Shown here: in pieces, positions 7,840 to 16,140 of the stretch
Layout of the letters: each line of letters starts with the position of its first letter
Position numbering within the stretch: the first letter of the stretch is position 1
From: a bacterium
GTDB lineage: Bacteria; Krumholzibacteriota; Krumholzibacteriia; LZORAL124-64-63
Reading direction: 5' to 3'
DNA: 46,620 bases
NCBI GenBank assembly: GCA_020440705.1
Contig: JAGRNP010000021.1
Coordinates: 1-46,620 of the forward strand
The notes under the pieces: generated by a model
Database searches by the model: none
Told to the model about the DNA's origin: nothing
What the model saw: only the letters and a program-made list of their open reading frames with translations
Translations under genes and position numbers: made by a program

Positions 7840-8813
7840 ACCTCAACGAACGCCCCCGCCGCCTGCGGAACAGCCCCGCCATGCGCGAACTGACGGCCGA
7901 GACCAGTGTCGAGGCCCGGCACCTCATCACGCCCCACTTCGTGGTCGGCGGCACGGGCATCTCCCACGAGATCGGCTCCATGCCCGGCGTGAACCACGTC
8001 TCGGTGGACAAGCTGGTCGACGAGGTCGCCCGCGACATGGAACTGGGCCTGAAGTCGCACCTCCTGTTCGGCGTGCCCGAGAACGCGGAGAAGGACCACC
8101 ACGGCAACGCGGCCCTCGACGAGAAGGGCCCCGTGGCCGCCGGCCTGCGCGCGCTGAAGGAGAAGTTCGGCGCCGACGTCATCACCATCTCGGACGTGTG
8201 CCTCTGCGCCTACACCGACCACGGCCACTGCGGCTTCCTGGAGAACGGCACCGTGGTGAACGACGCCTCGGTGGAGCAGCTGGCGAAGATGGCCCTGATG
8301 CACGCCCGCAACGGCTGCGACATCGTCTCGCCCAGCGACATGATGGACGGCCGCGTGGGCGCCATCCGCGACCTGCTCGACGACAACGGCTTGACCAGCA
8401 CGGCGATCCTGGCCTACAGCGCCAAGTACGCCAGCGCCTACTACGGCCCCTTCCGCGACGCCTGCGACTCGGCCCCCCAGGGCGACCGCAAGACCTACCA
8501 GATGGACCCGCGCAACGGCCGCGAGGCGGTGCTCGAGACCCTGCTCGACCTGCAGGAGGGCGCCGACATGGTCATGGTCAAGCCGGCCCTGGCCTACCTC
8601 GACATCATCACCCGCGTGCGGGCCGAGGCCCTGGTGCCGGTGGTGTGCTACAACGTGTCGGGCGAGTACTCGCTGGTGAAGAACGCGGCGGCGAACGGCC
8701 TGGTCGACGAGGCCGCGATCGTCAGGGAGAACCTGCTGGCCATGCGCCGCGCCGGCAGCGACCTGATCATCACCTACCACGGGCGCGAGGCGCTGCAGAA
8801 GGGCTGGATCTGA
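7836..8813 (+). CDS. hemB: delta-aminolevulinic acid dehydratase (porphobilinogen synthase), zinc-type
   Basis: HemB condenses two 5-aminolevulinate molecules into porphobilinogen. The 325-residue protein starts in an ATGA overlap with hemD. The active-site lysines are Lys197 (YSAKYASAYYG) and the Schiff-base Lys249 (MVKPALAYLD). The metal loop DVCLCAYTDHGHCG holds Cys122, Cys124 and Cys132, the three-cysteine signature of zinc-dependent enzymes as opposed to the aspartate-rich magnesium type. hemL follows after 1 nt. Confidence 0.97.
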   Translation: MNLNERPRRLRNSPAMRELTAETSVEARHLITPHFVVGGTGISHEIGSMPGVNHVSVDKLVDEVARDMELGLKSHLLFGVPENAEKDHHGNAALDEKGPVAAGLRALKEKFGADVITISDVCLCAYTDHGHCGFLENGTVVNDASVEQLAKMALMHARNGCDIVSPSDMMDGRVGAIRDLLDDNGLTSTAILAYSAKYASAYYGPFRDACDSAPQGDRKTYQMDPRNGREAVLETLLDLQEGADMVMVKPALAYLDIITRVRAEALVPVVCYNVSGEYSLVKNAAANGLVDEAAIVRENLLAMRRAGSDLIITYHGREALQKGWI

Positions 8814-8814
8814 C

Positions 8815-10092
8815 ATGAGCAACGCGAACTGGTGGGAGCGGGCACAGAAGGTGATCCCGGGCGGGGTGAACTCGCCGGTCAGGGCGTTCAAGTCGGTTCC
8901 GGGCGACCCGGTCTTCTTCAAGCACGCCAAGGGCTGCCGCTTCGTCGACGAGGACGGCCGCGAGTACATCGACTGGTGCCTGAGCTGGGGTCCGCTGATC
9001 CTGGGCCACGCCGACAAGCACGTGGAGCTGGCCGCCGTCGAGGCCATCACCGAGGGCGCCAGCTTCGGCGCCCCGTCGCGGCGCGAAGTGGAACTGGCCG
9101 AGGCCTTCCTGCTGCGCATGCCCCACTTCGACCAGGTGCGCTTCGTGAGCTCGGGCACCGAGGCCGTCATGAGCGCCATCCGGCTCGCGCGCGGCTTCAC
9201 CGGCCGCGACGTGATCGTCAAGTTCGTGGGCTGCTACCACGGCCACGTGGACAGCCTGCTGGTCGAGGCCGGCAGCGGCCTGGCCACCTTCGGCACCCCC
9301 AGCAGCGCCGGCGTGCCGGCGGGCTTCACCGACAGCACGGCGGTGCTGCCGCTGGACGACGTGCCGGCCCTCGAGGCCTTCTTCGCCGCCAACGGCGACA
9401 AGGTGGCCGCCGTCATCATCGAGCCGTTCCCGGCCAACGCGGGCCTGCTCATCCAGACGCCCGAGTTCCTGCAGGCCTGCCGCGACCTGACGACGAAGCA
9501 CGGCGCCCTGCTCATCTTCGACGAGGTCATCACCGGCTTCCGCGTGGGCCGCAGCGGCGCCGCGCCCGTCCTGGGGATCACCCCGGACATGGGCACCTAT
9601 GGCAAGATCATCGGCGGCGGCTTCCCCGTGGGCGCCTACGCCACGCGCCGCGAGATCATGGACCACGTCAGCCCCAACGGTCCGGTCTACCAGGCCGGCA
9701 CCCTGAGCGGCAACCCCGTGGCCATGGCCGCCGGCCTCGCCACCCTCACGCGCACCGCCACCTCCGACTTCTACGACGAGCTCGAGCGCAAGGGCGCCCG
9801 CCTGCAGGAGGGTCTCGAGAAGGCCGCCCGGGACAACGGCGTCACGGCCACCGTGGTGCGCCAGGGCTCGCTGATCTGGACCGTGTTCCAGGACGAGGCC
9901 CCGCGCAGCTTCGCCGCCATCGACGGCACGAAGATGGCGATCTACGGCCGCCTGCACCGCGACCTGCTGGACCGCGGCGTGTACCTGGCCCCGTCCGGCT
10001 GGGAGGTCGCCTTCGTGAGCGCCGCCCACACCGACGACGACATCGACCTGACGGTGAGCGCCGTCAACGACACCTTCAAGTCCTGGAGTTGA
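8815..10092 (+). CDS. hemL: glutamate-1-semialdehyde 2,1-aminomutase
   Basis: HemL converts glutamate-1-semialdehyde to 5-aminolevulinate, the last step of the C5 route to ALA. The 425-residue class-III aminotransferase has the PLP lysine at Lys264 in GTYGKIIGGGFPVGAY. Other family blocks are PGGVNSPVRAFK, FVSSGTEAVMSAIRLAR, KFVGCYHGH and LIFDEVITGFRVG. It starts 1 nt after hemB. The hemE Shine-Dalgarno sequence lies inside its last codons. Confidence 0.97.
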   Translation: MSNANWWERAQKVIPGGVNSPVRAFKSVPGDPVFFKHAKGCRFVDEDGREYIDWCLSWGPLILGHADKHVELAAVEAITEGASFGAPSRREVELAEAFLLRMPHFDQVRFVSSGTEAVMSAIRLARGFTGRDVIVKFVGCYHGHVDSLLVEAGSGLATFGTPSSAGVPAGFTDSTAVLPLDDVPALEAFFAANGDKVAAVIIEPFPANAGLLIQTPEFLQACRDLTTKHGALLIFDEVITGFRVGRSGAAPVLGITPDMGTYGKIIGGGFPVGAYATRREIMDHVSPNGPVYQAGTLSGNPVAMAAGLATLTRTATSDFYDELERKGARLQEGLEKAARDNGVTATVVRQGSLIWTVFQDEAPRSFAAIDGTKMAIYGRLHRDLLDRGVYLAPSGWEVAFVSAAHTDDDIDLTVSAVNDTFKSWS

Positions 10093-10097
10093 GTACC

Positions 10098-11132
10098 GTG
10101 AGTAACGTCAAGGACAGCATCTTCCTCAAGAACCTCCGCGGCGAGCCCACCGACCGCACCCCCATCTGGGTCATGCGCCAGGCCGGACGCTACCTGCCCG
10201 AGTACATGAAGGTGCGCGAGAAGTACTCGTTCAACGAGCTCTGCCGGACGCCCGAGGCGGCCTGCGAGGTGACCCTGCAGCCCATCCGGCGCTTCGGCTT
10301 CGACGCGGCGATCATGTTCTCCGACATCCTGACGCCGCTGGAGGCCATGGGCGCCCCCTTCGATTTCTCGCAGGGCGGCCCGAAACTGGAACGGCCCGTG
10401 CGAAGCGAGGGCGAGATCCGGGCATTGCGCACGTACGACGCGCGCGAGGGCACCGACTTCGTGGCCGCCGCCATCAAGCTGATGAAGGCCGAACTGGGCG
10501 ACAAGACGCCCCTGATCGGCTTCTCCGGCTCCCCCTTCACCCTGGCCTCGTACCTGATCGAGGGGGGCGGTTCGAAGGAGTACGAGAACCTCAAGACCAT
10601 GCTGTACAGCCGGCCCGAGCTGCTCCAGGAGTTGCTGGACAAGCTCGGTGAGCAGACATTGGACTACCTGCGCATGCAGGTCGAGGCGGGCGTGGACGCC
10701 GTGCAGGTCTTCGACACCTGGGGCGGCATCCTGCACCCGGCCGACTACGCCAAGCACGTGCTGCCGGTCGTCCGCCGGATCATGGACGGCCTGAAGGACA
10801 CCGGGGTGCCCCGCATCTACTTCCTGAAGGGCAGCGCGCCGTTCAACCACCTGATCCGCGACCTCGACGTCGAGGCCTTCGGGGTGGACTGGACCCAGGA
10901 CCTGAGCCGGGCCATCGACGAGATGGGCGGCAAGGCGGTGCAGGGCAACCTGGACCCCCTGGTGCTGTACGGCGACAAGAGCGAGATCCGGCGCCGGGCG
11001 CTGGAGATCTGCGAGAAGGGCACGGCGGCCCGCGGCCACGTGTTCAACCTGGGCCACGGCATCCTGCCGAAGGCCCCCATCGACGCGGTGGAGACCCTGG
11101 TCGAGACGGTCCAGGGCTTCCGGCGGGTCTAG
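10098..11132 (+). CDS. hemE: uroporphyrinogen decarboxylase
   Basis: HemE removes four acetate carboxyls from uroporphyrinogen III to give coproporphyrinogen III. The 344-residue protein starts at GTG 10098, 5 nt after hemL, with GGAG about 10 nt upstream. Signature blocks are TPIWVMRQAGRYLPEY at the N-terminus, AIMFSDILTPLEAMG, GFSGSPFTLASYLIEGG, VQVFDTWGG and FNLGHGILP near the C-terminus. A frame open far upstream runs through hemL and is not the gene start. A 73-bp gap without visible features follows. Confidence 0.97.
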   Translation: MSNVKDSIFLKNLRGEPTDRTPIWVMRQAGRYLPEYMKVREKYSFNELCRTPEAACEVTLQPIRRFGFDAAIMFSDILTPLEAMGAPFDFSQGGPKLERPVRSEGEIRALRTYDAREGTDFVAAAIKLMKAELGDKTPLIGFSGSPFTLASYLIEGGGSKEYENLKTMLYSRPELLQELLDKLGEQTLDYLRMQVEAGVDAVQVFDTWGGILHPADYAKHVLPVVRRIMDGLKDTGVPRIYFLKGSAPFNHLIRDLDVEAFGVDWTQDLSRAIDEMGGKAVQGNLDPLVLYGDKSEIRRRALEICEKGTAARGHVFNLGHGILPKAPIDAVETLVETVQGFRRV

Positions 11133-11205
11133 GACCGGAGAGACGACCACTCGCCCCACGCCGACCAGGTGCCGGGCGGGTTCGCGATACAGAAAGGCAC
11201 CGAAG

Positions 11206-12579
11206 ATGTCCCTGCACATCCCTGCCGAGTTCGTCGAGAAGTACAACAAGCCGGGCCCGCGCTACACGAGCTACCCCACGGTGCCGGCGTGGCAGCCGGG
11301 CTTCGGCCAGGACGACTACCGCGAGGCCCTGCGCGAGCTGGCCGCTGATCGTCCGGAAGATGAACTGGCCATCTACCTGCACCTGCCCTTCTGCGCCAAG
11401 GCCTGCCACTACTGCGGCTGCAACATGATCGTCGACCACACCAGGGGCGCGGTGGAGCTGTACCTCGACCGGGTGGAGCGCGAGCTGGCCATGGTGACCG
11501 ACATCATCGGCACCGGCCGCAAGGTCGTGCAGTTCCACTGGGGCGGCGGCACGCCCAACTTCCTCAACGAGGCCCAGACCGAGCGGGCGCTGAAGCTCTT
11601 CCGCGACGCCTACGCCTTCCAGCCGGGGGCCGAGGTCTCCCTGGAGGTCGATCCGCGCATCGCCACGCCGGAGCAGGTCGCCTTCTTCCGGCAGGCCGGC
11701 TTCAGCCGCATCAGCCTCGGCGTGCAGGACTTCGACGTGGGCGTGCAGAAGGCCATCGGCCGCAACCAGGCCCGCGAGCGCACCGAGAAGGTGTACGCGG
11801 GCTGCCGCGACGCCGGCTTCGCGGGCGTGAACGTCGACCTGGTCTACGGCCTGCCCGGCCAGACCCGCGAGACCTTCCAGGACACCCTGACCGGCATCCT
11901 GGCCATGGCGCCGGACCGCGTGGCGTGCTTCAGCTACGCCCACGTGCCCTGGGTGCGCCCCAACCAGGAGAAGGTCGACACGACGATCATGCTCGAGGGG
12001 TACGACAAGTTCCAGCTCTTCATGCTGACGGTCGACATGTTCCAGGACGCCGACTACACCTGGATCGGCATCGACCACTTCGCGAAGAAGGACGACGAGC
12101 TCTCGGTGGCCCTGCGCGAGAAGAAGCTGCACCGGAACTTCATGGGCTACGCCACCAAACCCGCCCCCCACATGCTCGCCTTCGGCATGAGCGGCATCGG
12201 CGACGTGTGCGACCGCTTCGTCCAGAACGCGGCCGAGATGTCGCCCTGGGAGCAGGCCGTCGACGCCGGCGCGCTGCCCATCGTCAAGGGCCACAAGCTC
12301 AGCGAGGACGACAAGCTGCGCCGGATGACGATCCTGAACCTGATGTGCAACCTCGAGCTGCCCTGGTCGCTGACCGAGGCGAAGTACGGCGCGCCGGTGA
12401 ACGAGCTGCTCGAGGAGAGTCTCGCCGCGCTGCCGCCGCTGATCGAGGACGGCCTCTGCGTGATGGACGACACCGGCCTGCGCATCACGCCCAAGGGCCG
12501 CTACTTCGTGCGCAACGTGGCCATGACCATGGACGCGTACCTGGACAAGGGGAAGGCGATCTTCTCGAAGACCGTCTAG
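11206..12579 (+). CDS. hemN: oxygen-independent coproporphyrinogen III oxidase (radical SAM)
   Basis: HemN oxidatively decarboxylates two propionates of coproporphyrinogen III to give protoporphyrinogen IX without oxygen. The 457-residue length matches true HemN rather than the shorter HemW paralogs. The cluster motif CAKACHYCGC (CX3CX2CXC) is the HemN form of the radical-SAM iron-sulfur site. Further family blocks are GPRYTSYPT, QFHWGGGTPNFL, RISLGVQDFD, VNVDLVYGLPGQT and WIGIDHFAKKDD. The start ATG 11206 follows a GAAAGG-type ribosome site. Confidence 0.97.
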   Translation: MSLHIPAEFVEKYNKPGPRYTSYPTVPAWQPGFGQDDYREALRELAADRPEDELAIYLHLPFCAKACHYCGCNMIVDHTRGAVELYLDRVERELAMVTDIIGTGRKVVQFHWGGGTPNFLNEAQTERALKLFRDAYAFQPGAEVSLEVDPRIATPEQVAFFRQAGFSRISLGVQDFDVGVQKAIGRNQARERTEKVYAGCRDAGFAGVNVDLVYGLPGQTRETFQDTLTGILAMAPDRVACFSYAHVPWVRPNQEKVDTTIMLEGYDKFQLFMLTVDMFQDADYTWIGIDHFAKKDDELSVALREKKLHRNFMGYATKPAPHMLAFGMSGIGDVCDRFVQNAAEMSPWEQAVDAGALPIVKGHKLSEDDKLRRMTILNLMCNLELPWSLTEAKYGAPVNELLEESLAALPPLIEDGLCVMDDTGLRITPKGRYFVRNVAMTMDAYLDKGKAIFSKTV

Positions 12580-12630
12580 CGACGACGACGATCAATCCTC
12601 GGCACAGGGTCAGGGACGAGGTTCAACGTT

Positions 12631-13746
12631 TTGGCCAATCAGAAGCGCTCGATCGACAAGTACGGACGCGACCGGCTCGATCCCCGCAGGGTGACCGGGC
12701 TGGTCTTCTGCGGCATGGGCGGCCCCGACGGCCCCGACGCCGTGGAGCCCTTCCTGCGCAACCTCTTCGCCGACCCGGAGATCTTCCCCCTGCCGCGCCT
12801 GATCGCCGGCTTCGTGGGCGGCCGGATCGCGAAGAAGCGCGCCCCCAAGGTGGCCGGCGACTACGCCCGGATCGCCAGGGACTCGATCACGCCCCAGCTG
12901 CCGATCACGCGCCGCCAGGCCGCGCGGGTGGCCGCGGCCCTCGCGCGGACCGGACGCCGCACCATCCCGGGCATCGCCATGCGGTACTGGCATCCCTTCC
13001 CCGACGCCGCGACCCGCGAGCTGCGCGCCGCCGGCGCCGAGCAGTACCTCGTGGTGCCCATGTACCCCCAGTTCAGCTGGTCGACCAACGGCAGCACCCT
13101 CGACTTCGTGCTCGACGGCCTGCGGCGCGGACACCCCGACGCGCCCGTGCACATCGTGCCCGACTGGCACCTGCTCGACGGCTACGTCAGGGCCCTGGCG
13201 GCCCCGGCGGTGCGCAACCTCTCGGCCTGGGCGGCGGCGGGCGAGGATCCGGCCACGACCGGCTTCTTCTACGTGGCCCACTCCATGCCCGAGAGCTTCA
13301 TCCGCAAGGGCGACCCCTACCTCGACCGCACCCTCGAGACGGTGGCCGCCGTGCACGCGGTCGTGCGGCGCGAGGTGGCCGCGGCCGGCCACGGCGCCTG
13401 GCTCGACGCCCTGATGGCCGGGGGCGCCGCGAGCAAGCTCGTCTTCCAGAGCAAGGTCGGCCCCATCAAGTGGCTCGGCCCCGAGATCGCCGAAGAGACC
13501 CCGCGCCTGGCCGGCGAGGGGCTCCGGCGGCTCTTCGTGCAGCCGGTGAGCTTCACCTGCGAGCACATCGAGACCATGCTCGAACTGGGCATCGACCTGA
13601 AGGAGACGGCCCACGCGGCCGGCATCGCCGACTTCCGGCGCGGGCCCGCCCTGAACCTGAACGCCACGTGGCTCGACGGCCTGACCGCCCTGCTGCTCGA
13701 CGAGGCGTTCGCCCCGGAGGTGGAGTCCCTTGCAGCCGACTCCTGA
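12631..13746 (+). CDS. hemH: ferrochelatase
   Basis: HemH inserts ferrous iron into the porphyrin. The 371-residue protein is read from TTG 12631. The catalytic His121 lies in AMRYWHPFP and Glu311 in FTCEHIETM; FYVAHSMPESFI and FQSKVGPIKWLGP are also typical of the family. The order hemN, hemH, hemG, with no coproheme decarboxylase gene (hemQ/chdC) in the window, favours the classical protoporphyrin route, but the sequence alone does not exclude coproporphyrin as substrate. The final 17 nt overlap the hemG start. Confidence 0.93.
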   Translation: MANQKRSIDKYGRDRLDPRRVTGLVFCGMGGPDGPDAVEPFLRNLFADPEIFPLPRLIAGFVGGRIAKKRAPKVAGDYARIARDSITPQLPITRRQAARVAAALARTGRRTIPGIAMRYWHPFPDAATRELRAAGAEQYLVVPMYPQFSWSTNGSTLDFVLDGLRRGHPDAPVHIVPDWHLLDGYVRALAAPAVRNLSAWAAAGEDPATTGFFYVAHSMPESFIRKGDPYLDRTLETVAAVHAVVRREVAAAGHGAWLDALMAGGAASKLVFQSKVGPIKWLGPEIAEETPRLAGEGLRRLFVQPVSFTCEHIETMLELGIDLKETAHAAGIADFRRGPALNLNATWLDGLTALLLDEAFAPEVESLAADS

Positions 13747-15208
13747 GCGCGCGCCCCGGCGGATCGCCGTGATCGGCGGCGGCGTGGCCGGTCTGGCCAC
13801 CGCCCTCGACCTGCTCGACCGCGCCGACGCCTCCGGCGCCGCGATCGCCGTCACGGTTTTCGAGCGCGGCCCCGCGCCCGGCGGCAACCTGCAGACCATC
13901 CGCGAGGACGGCTGGCAGCTCGAGTGGGGACCGAACGGCTTCCTCGACAACGAGCCGGCCACCTTGCGCCTCGTCGCACGGCTGGGTCTGGACGACGACC
14001 TCGTGCGCAGCAGCGACGCCGCCCGCCGGCGCTTCCTCCTCGTCGACGGCCGCCTGCAGGAGATCCCCACCTCGCCCGGCGCCTTCCTCGGCTCGCGGCT
14101 GCTGCCCCTCGGCGGCAAGCTGCGCATGGCCCGCGAGCTCTTCGTGCCGCCGCGGCGCGACCTGGGCCGGGCCGCCGTCGATCCGGCCACCGACGAGACC
14201 ATCGCCGAGTTCGGGCGCCGGCGCCTGGGCCCGGCCTTCACCGAGATCATGCTCGACCCCATGGTGAAGGGCATCTTCGGAGGCGAGGCCGAGGAGCTCA
14301 GCCTGGCCGCGGCCTTCCCCCGCATGGTCGAACTCGAGCGGGACCACGGCGGGCTCTTCAGGGCCATGATCGCCCTGGGCCGCCAGCGCAAACGCGAGAA
14401 GAAGTCGGCCACCGACGCCGGGCCCAGCGGCACCCTGCACTCGTTCCGCGGCGGCATGGGCCAGCTCGTCGGCACGCTGGCGCGGACCCTGGCCGACGAC
14501 CCGCGCGCCGCGGTCCTGACCGACGCCGATGTCTCCTCCCTGACGCGCGACGGCGACGGCTGGACCGTCCACGTCGGCGGCGCCGCCCAGGGGCCCTTCG
14601 CCGCCGTCGTCGAGGCCTCGCCCGCCCACGCCGCGGCCCGGCACCTGCGGGCCGTGGACGAGCGGCTCACCGAAGTCCTCGATCGCATCCCCTACGCGCC
14701 CATGGCCGTGATCGCCCTCGGCTTCCGCCGCGAGAACGTGGGGCACGACCTCGACGGCTTCGGACTCCTGGTGCCCGGCCGCGAGAACCGCGACCTGCTC
14801 GGCGCCCTGTGGACGAGCAGCATCTTCCCGGGCCGCGCCCCGGCGGGACACGTGCTGCTGCGCTGCATGGCCGGCGGCGCGGGCAATCCCGGCGTCATGG
14901 AGCTCGACGACGCGGCCATGACCGACCTCATCCTGAGCGAGCTGCGCCCCCTGCTGCACCTGAAGGGCGCACCGGCCATGGTGCGCGTGATCCGGCACGA
15001 GCGCGCGATCGCCCAGTACACGCGCGGGCACCTGGCGCGCCTCGCGCGGCTCGACGAGCTGGCGGCCGGACAGCCCGGCCTGCACCTGACGGGCAGCTCG
15101 TACCGGGGCGTGTCCGTGAACTACTGCCTGAAGGAAGCGGAACTCGCCGCCGACCGCGTGTTGGCGGCCCTGGCGCGGCCCGACGCGGCCGCAGCGGAGG
15201 TGGTGTGA
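13730..15208 (+). CDS. hemG: FAD-dependent protoporphyrinogen oxidase (HemY type)
   Basis: This enzyme oxidises protoporphyrinogen IX to protoporphyrin IX with FAD. The 492-residue protein starts at TTG 13730 inside the end of hemH, preceded by GGAGG 9 nt upstream. The dinucleotide-binding motif GGGVAGLATA (Gly16, Gly18, Gly21) is at the N-terminus. EDGWQLEWGPNGFLDNEP and the C-terminal GSSYRGVSVNYCLKEAE match the HemY-type oxidase family, also called HemG in some annotations. This family usually uses oxygen, yet the operon carries the anaerobic HemN. Confidence 0.93.
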   Translation: MQPTPERAPRRIAVIGGGVAGLATALDLLDRADASGAAIAVTVFERGPAPGGNLQTIREDGWQLEWGPNGFLDNEPATLRLVARLGLDDDLVRSSDAARRRFLLVDGRLQEIPTSPGAFLGSRLLPLGGKLRMARELFVPPRRDLGRAAVDPATDETIAEFGRRRLGPAFTEIMLDPMVKGIFGGEAEELSLAAAFPRMVELERDHGGLFRAMIALGRQRKREKKSATDAGPSGTLHSFRGGMGQLVGTLARTLADDPRAAVLTDADVSSLTRDGDGWTVHVGGAAQGPFAAVVEASPAHAAARHLRAVDERLTEVLDRIPYAPMAVIALGFRRENVGHDLDGFGLLVPGRENRDLLGALWTSSIFPGRAPAGHVLLRCMAGGAGNPGVMELDDAAMTDLILSELRPLLHLKGAPAMVRVIRHERAIAQYTRGHLARLARLDELAAGQPGLHLTGSSYRGVSVNYCLKEAELAADRVLAALARPDAAAAEVV

Positions 15209-16140
15209 TGGGAGTGCTCCACTCGGTCTTCCTGGTCCTGCTGCCCATGGTGTACCTCGTGGTGTGGGCCACCTACATGTGGCTCTTCCTCAAGGACCAC
15301 CCCCTGGCGCGACGCCTGGCGACCCGGCTGGCCCTGACCGCGGTCGTGCTCGACCTGGCGGCCGAGATCCACCAGGCCTTCGAACTGCAGCGGCTGCCCA
15401 TGGGCAGCCCGCTGGAGTTCATGGGCCTGCTGGCCTGGGCCCTGCTCGCGACCTATCTGGTCATCGAGAAGCGGCTCGGGGCGAAGAACACCGGCTTCCT
15501 CATCACCGGCATGGCCTTCCTGCTGCGCTTCCTCTCGAGCGCCCTGACGCGTCCCGTGCACGAGGCCAGTCCGTTCCTCTCGGATCCGGGCTTCGCCGGC
15601 CACGCCGTGCTGATCCTCCTGGCCTACACGGCCCTGAGCCTCAGCTTCCTCTACGCCATCCTGTACCTGATCCTGGCGCGGCAGCTCATGCGGCGCCAGT
15701 TCGGCCTGCTCTTCCGGCGGCTGCCGTCGCTGGACATCCTCGAGCGCATGAGCATCGGCGGCGTCGAGCTGGGCCTGCCGCTGCTCTTCCTCGCCCTCTG
15801 CCTGGGCCACCTGTGGATGTACGACCTGGCCGAACGCGTGAGCCCCGAGATGGCCGCCATGCTCAGCCCGTGGGATCCGAAGATCCTCGCCACCTGGGTG
15901 ATCTTCCTGGCCTACGTGGCCGGCCTGGCGGGCTACCACTTCCTGGGCTGGCGGGGCCGGCGCATGAACATCATGGCCGTCGTGGGCTACCTGACGGTGA
16001 TGGCCGCCATGGGCGCCATCCAGCACTTCTTCCCGAGCTTCCACAAGTTCCGGCCCGATCCGGCGCGGGCCGAGACGGGCCTGCTGCGCGAGGGACCGGC
16101 CGCTGCCGACCACCTGCAGGTGCCCGGAGGTCGGGGATGA
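15208..16140 (+). CDS. CcsA/HemX-like membrane protein (cytochrome c assembly family)
   Basis: This is a 310-residue integral membrane protein with about eight hydrophobic segments. It starts in a 1-nt TGATG overlap with hemG and ends in an ATGA overlap with hemA. A WDPK motif (residues 222-225) and histidines His132, His201 and His279 match the heme-handling core of CcsA/CcmC-type proteins. In Bacillus the related HemX is encoded next to hemA and lowers glutamyl-tRNA reductase levels; in other bacteria CcsA exports heme for cytochrome c maturation. No CcsB partner lies nearby, so a HemX-like regulatory role is at least as likely as cytochrome c assembly. Confidence 0.85.
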   Translation: MGVLHSVFLVLLPMVYLVVWATYMWLFLKDHPLARRLATRLALTAVVLDLAAEIHQAFELQRLPMGSPLEFMGLLAWALLATYLVIEKRLGAKNTGFLITGMAFLLRFLSSALTRPVHEASPFLSDPGFAGHAVLILLAYTALSLSFLYAILYLILARQLMRRQFGLLFRRLPSLDILERMSIGGVELGLPLLFLALCLGHLWMYDLAERVSPEMAAMLSPWDPKILATWVIFLAYVAGLAGYHFLGWRGRRMNIMAVVGYLTVMAAMGAIQHFFPSFHKFRPDPARAETGLLREGPAAADHLQVPGGRG

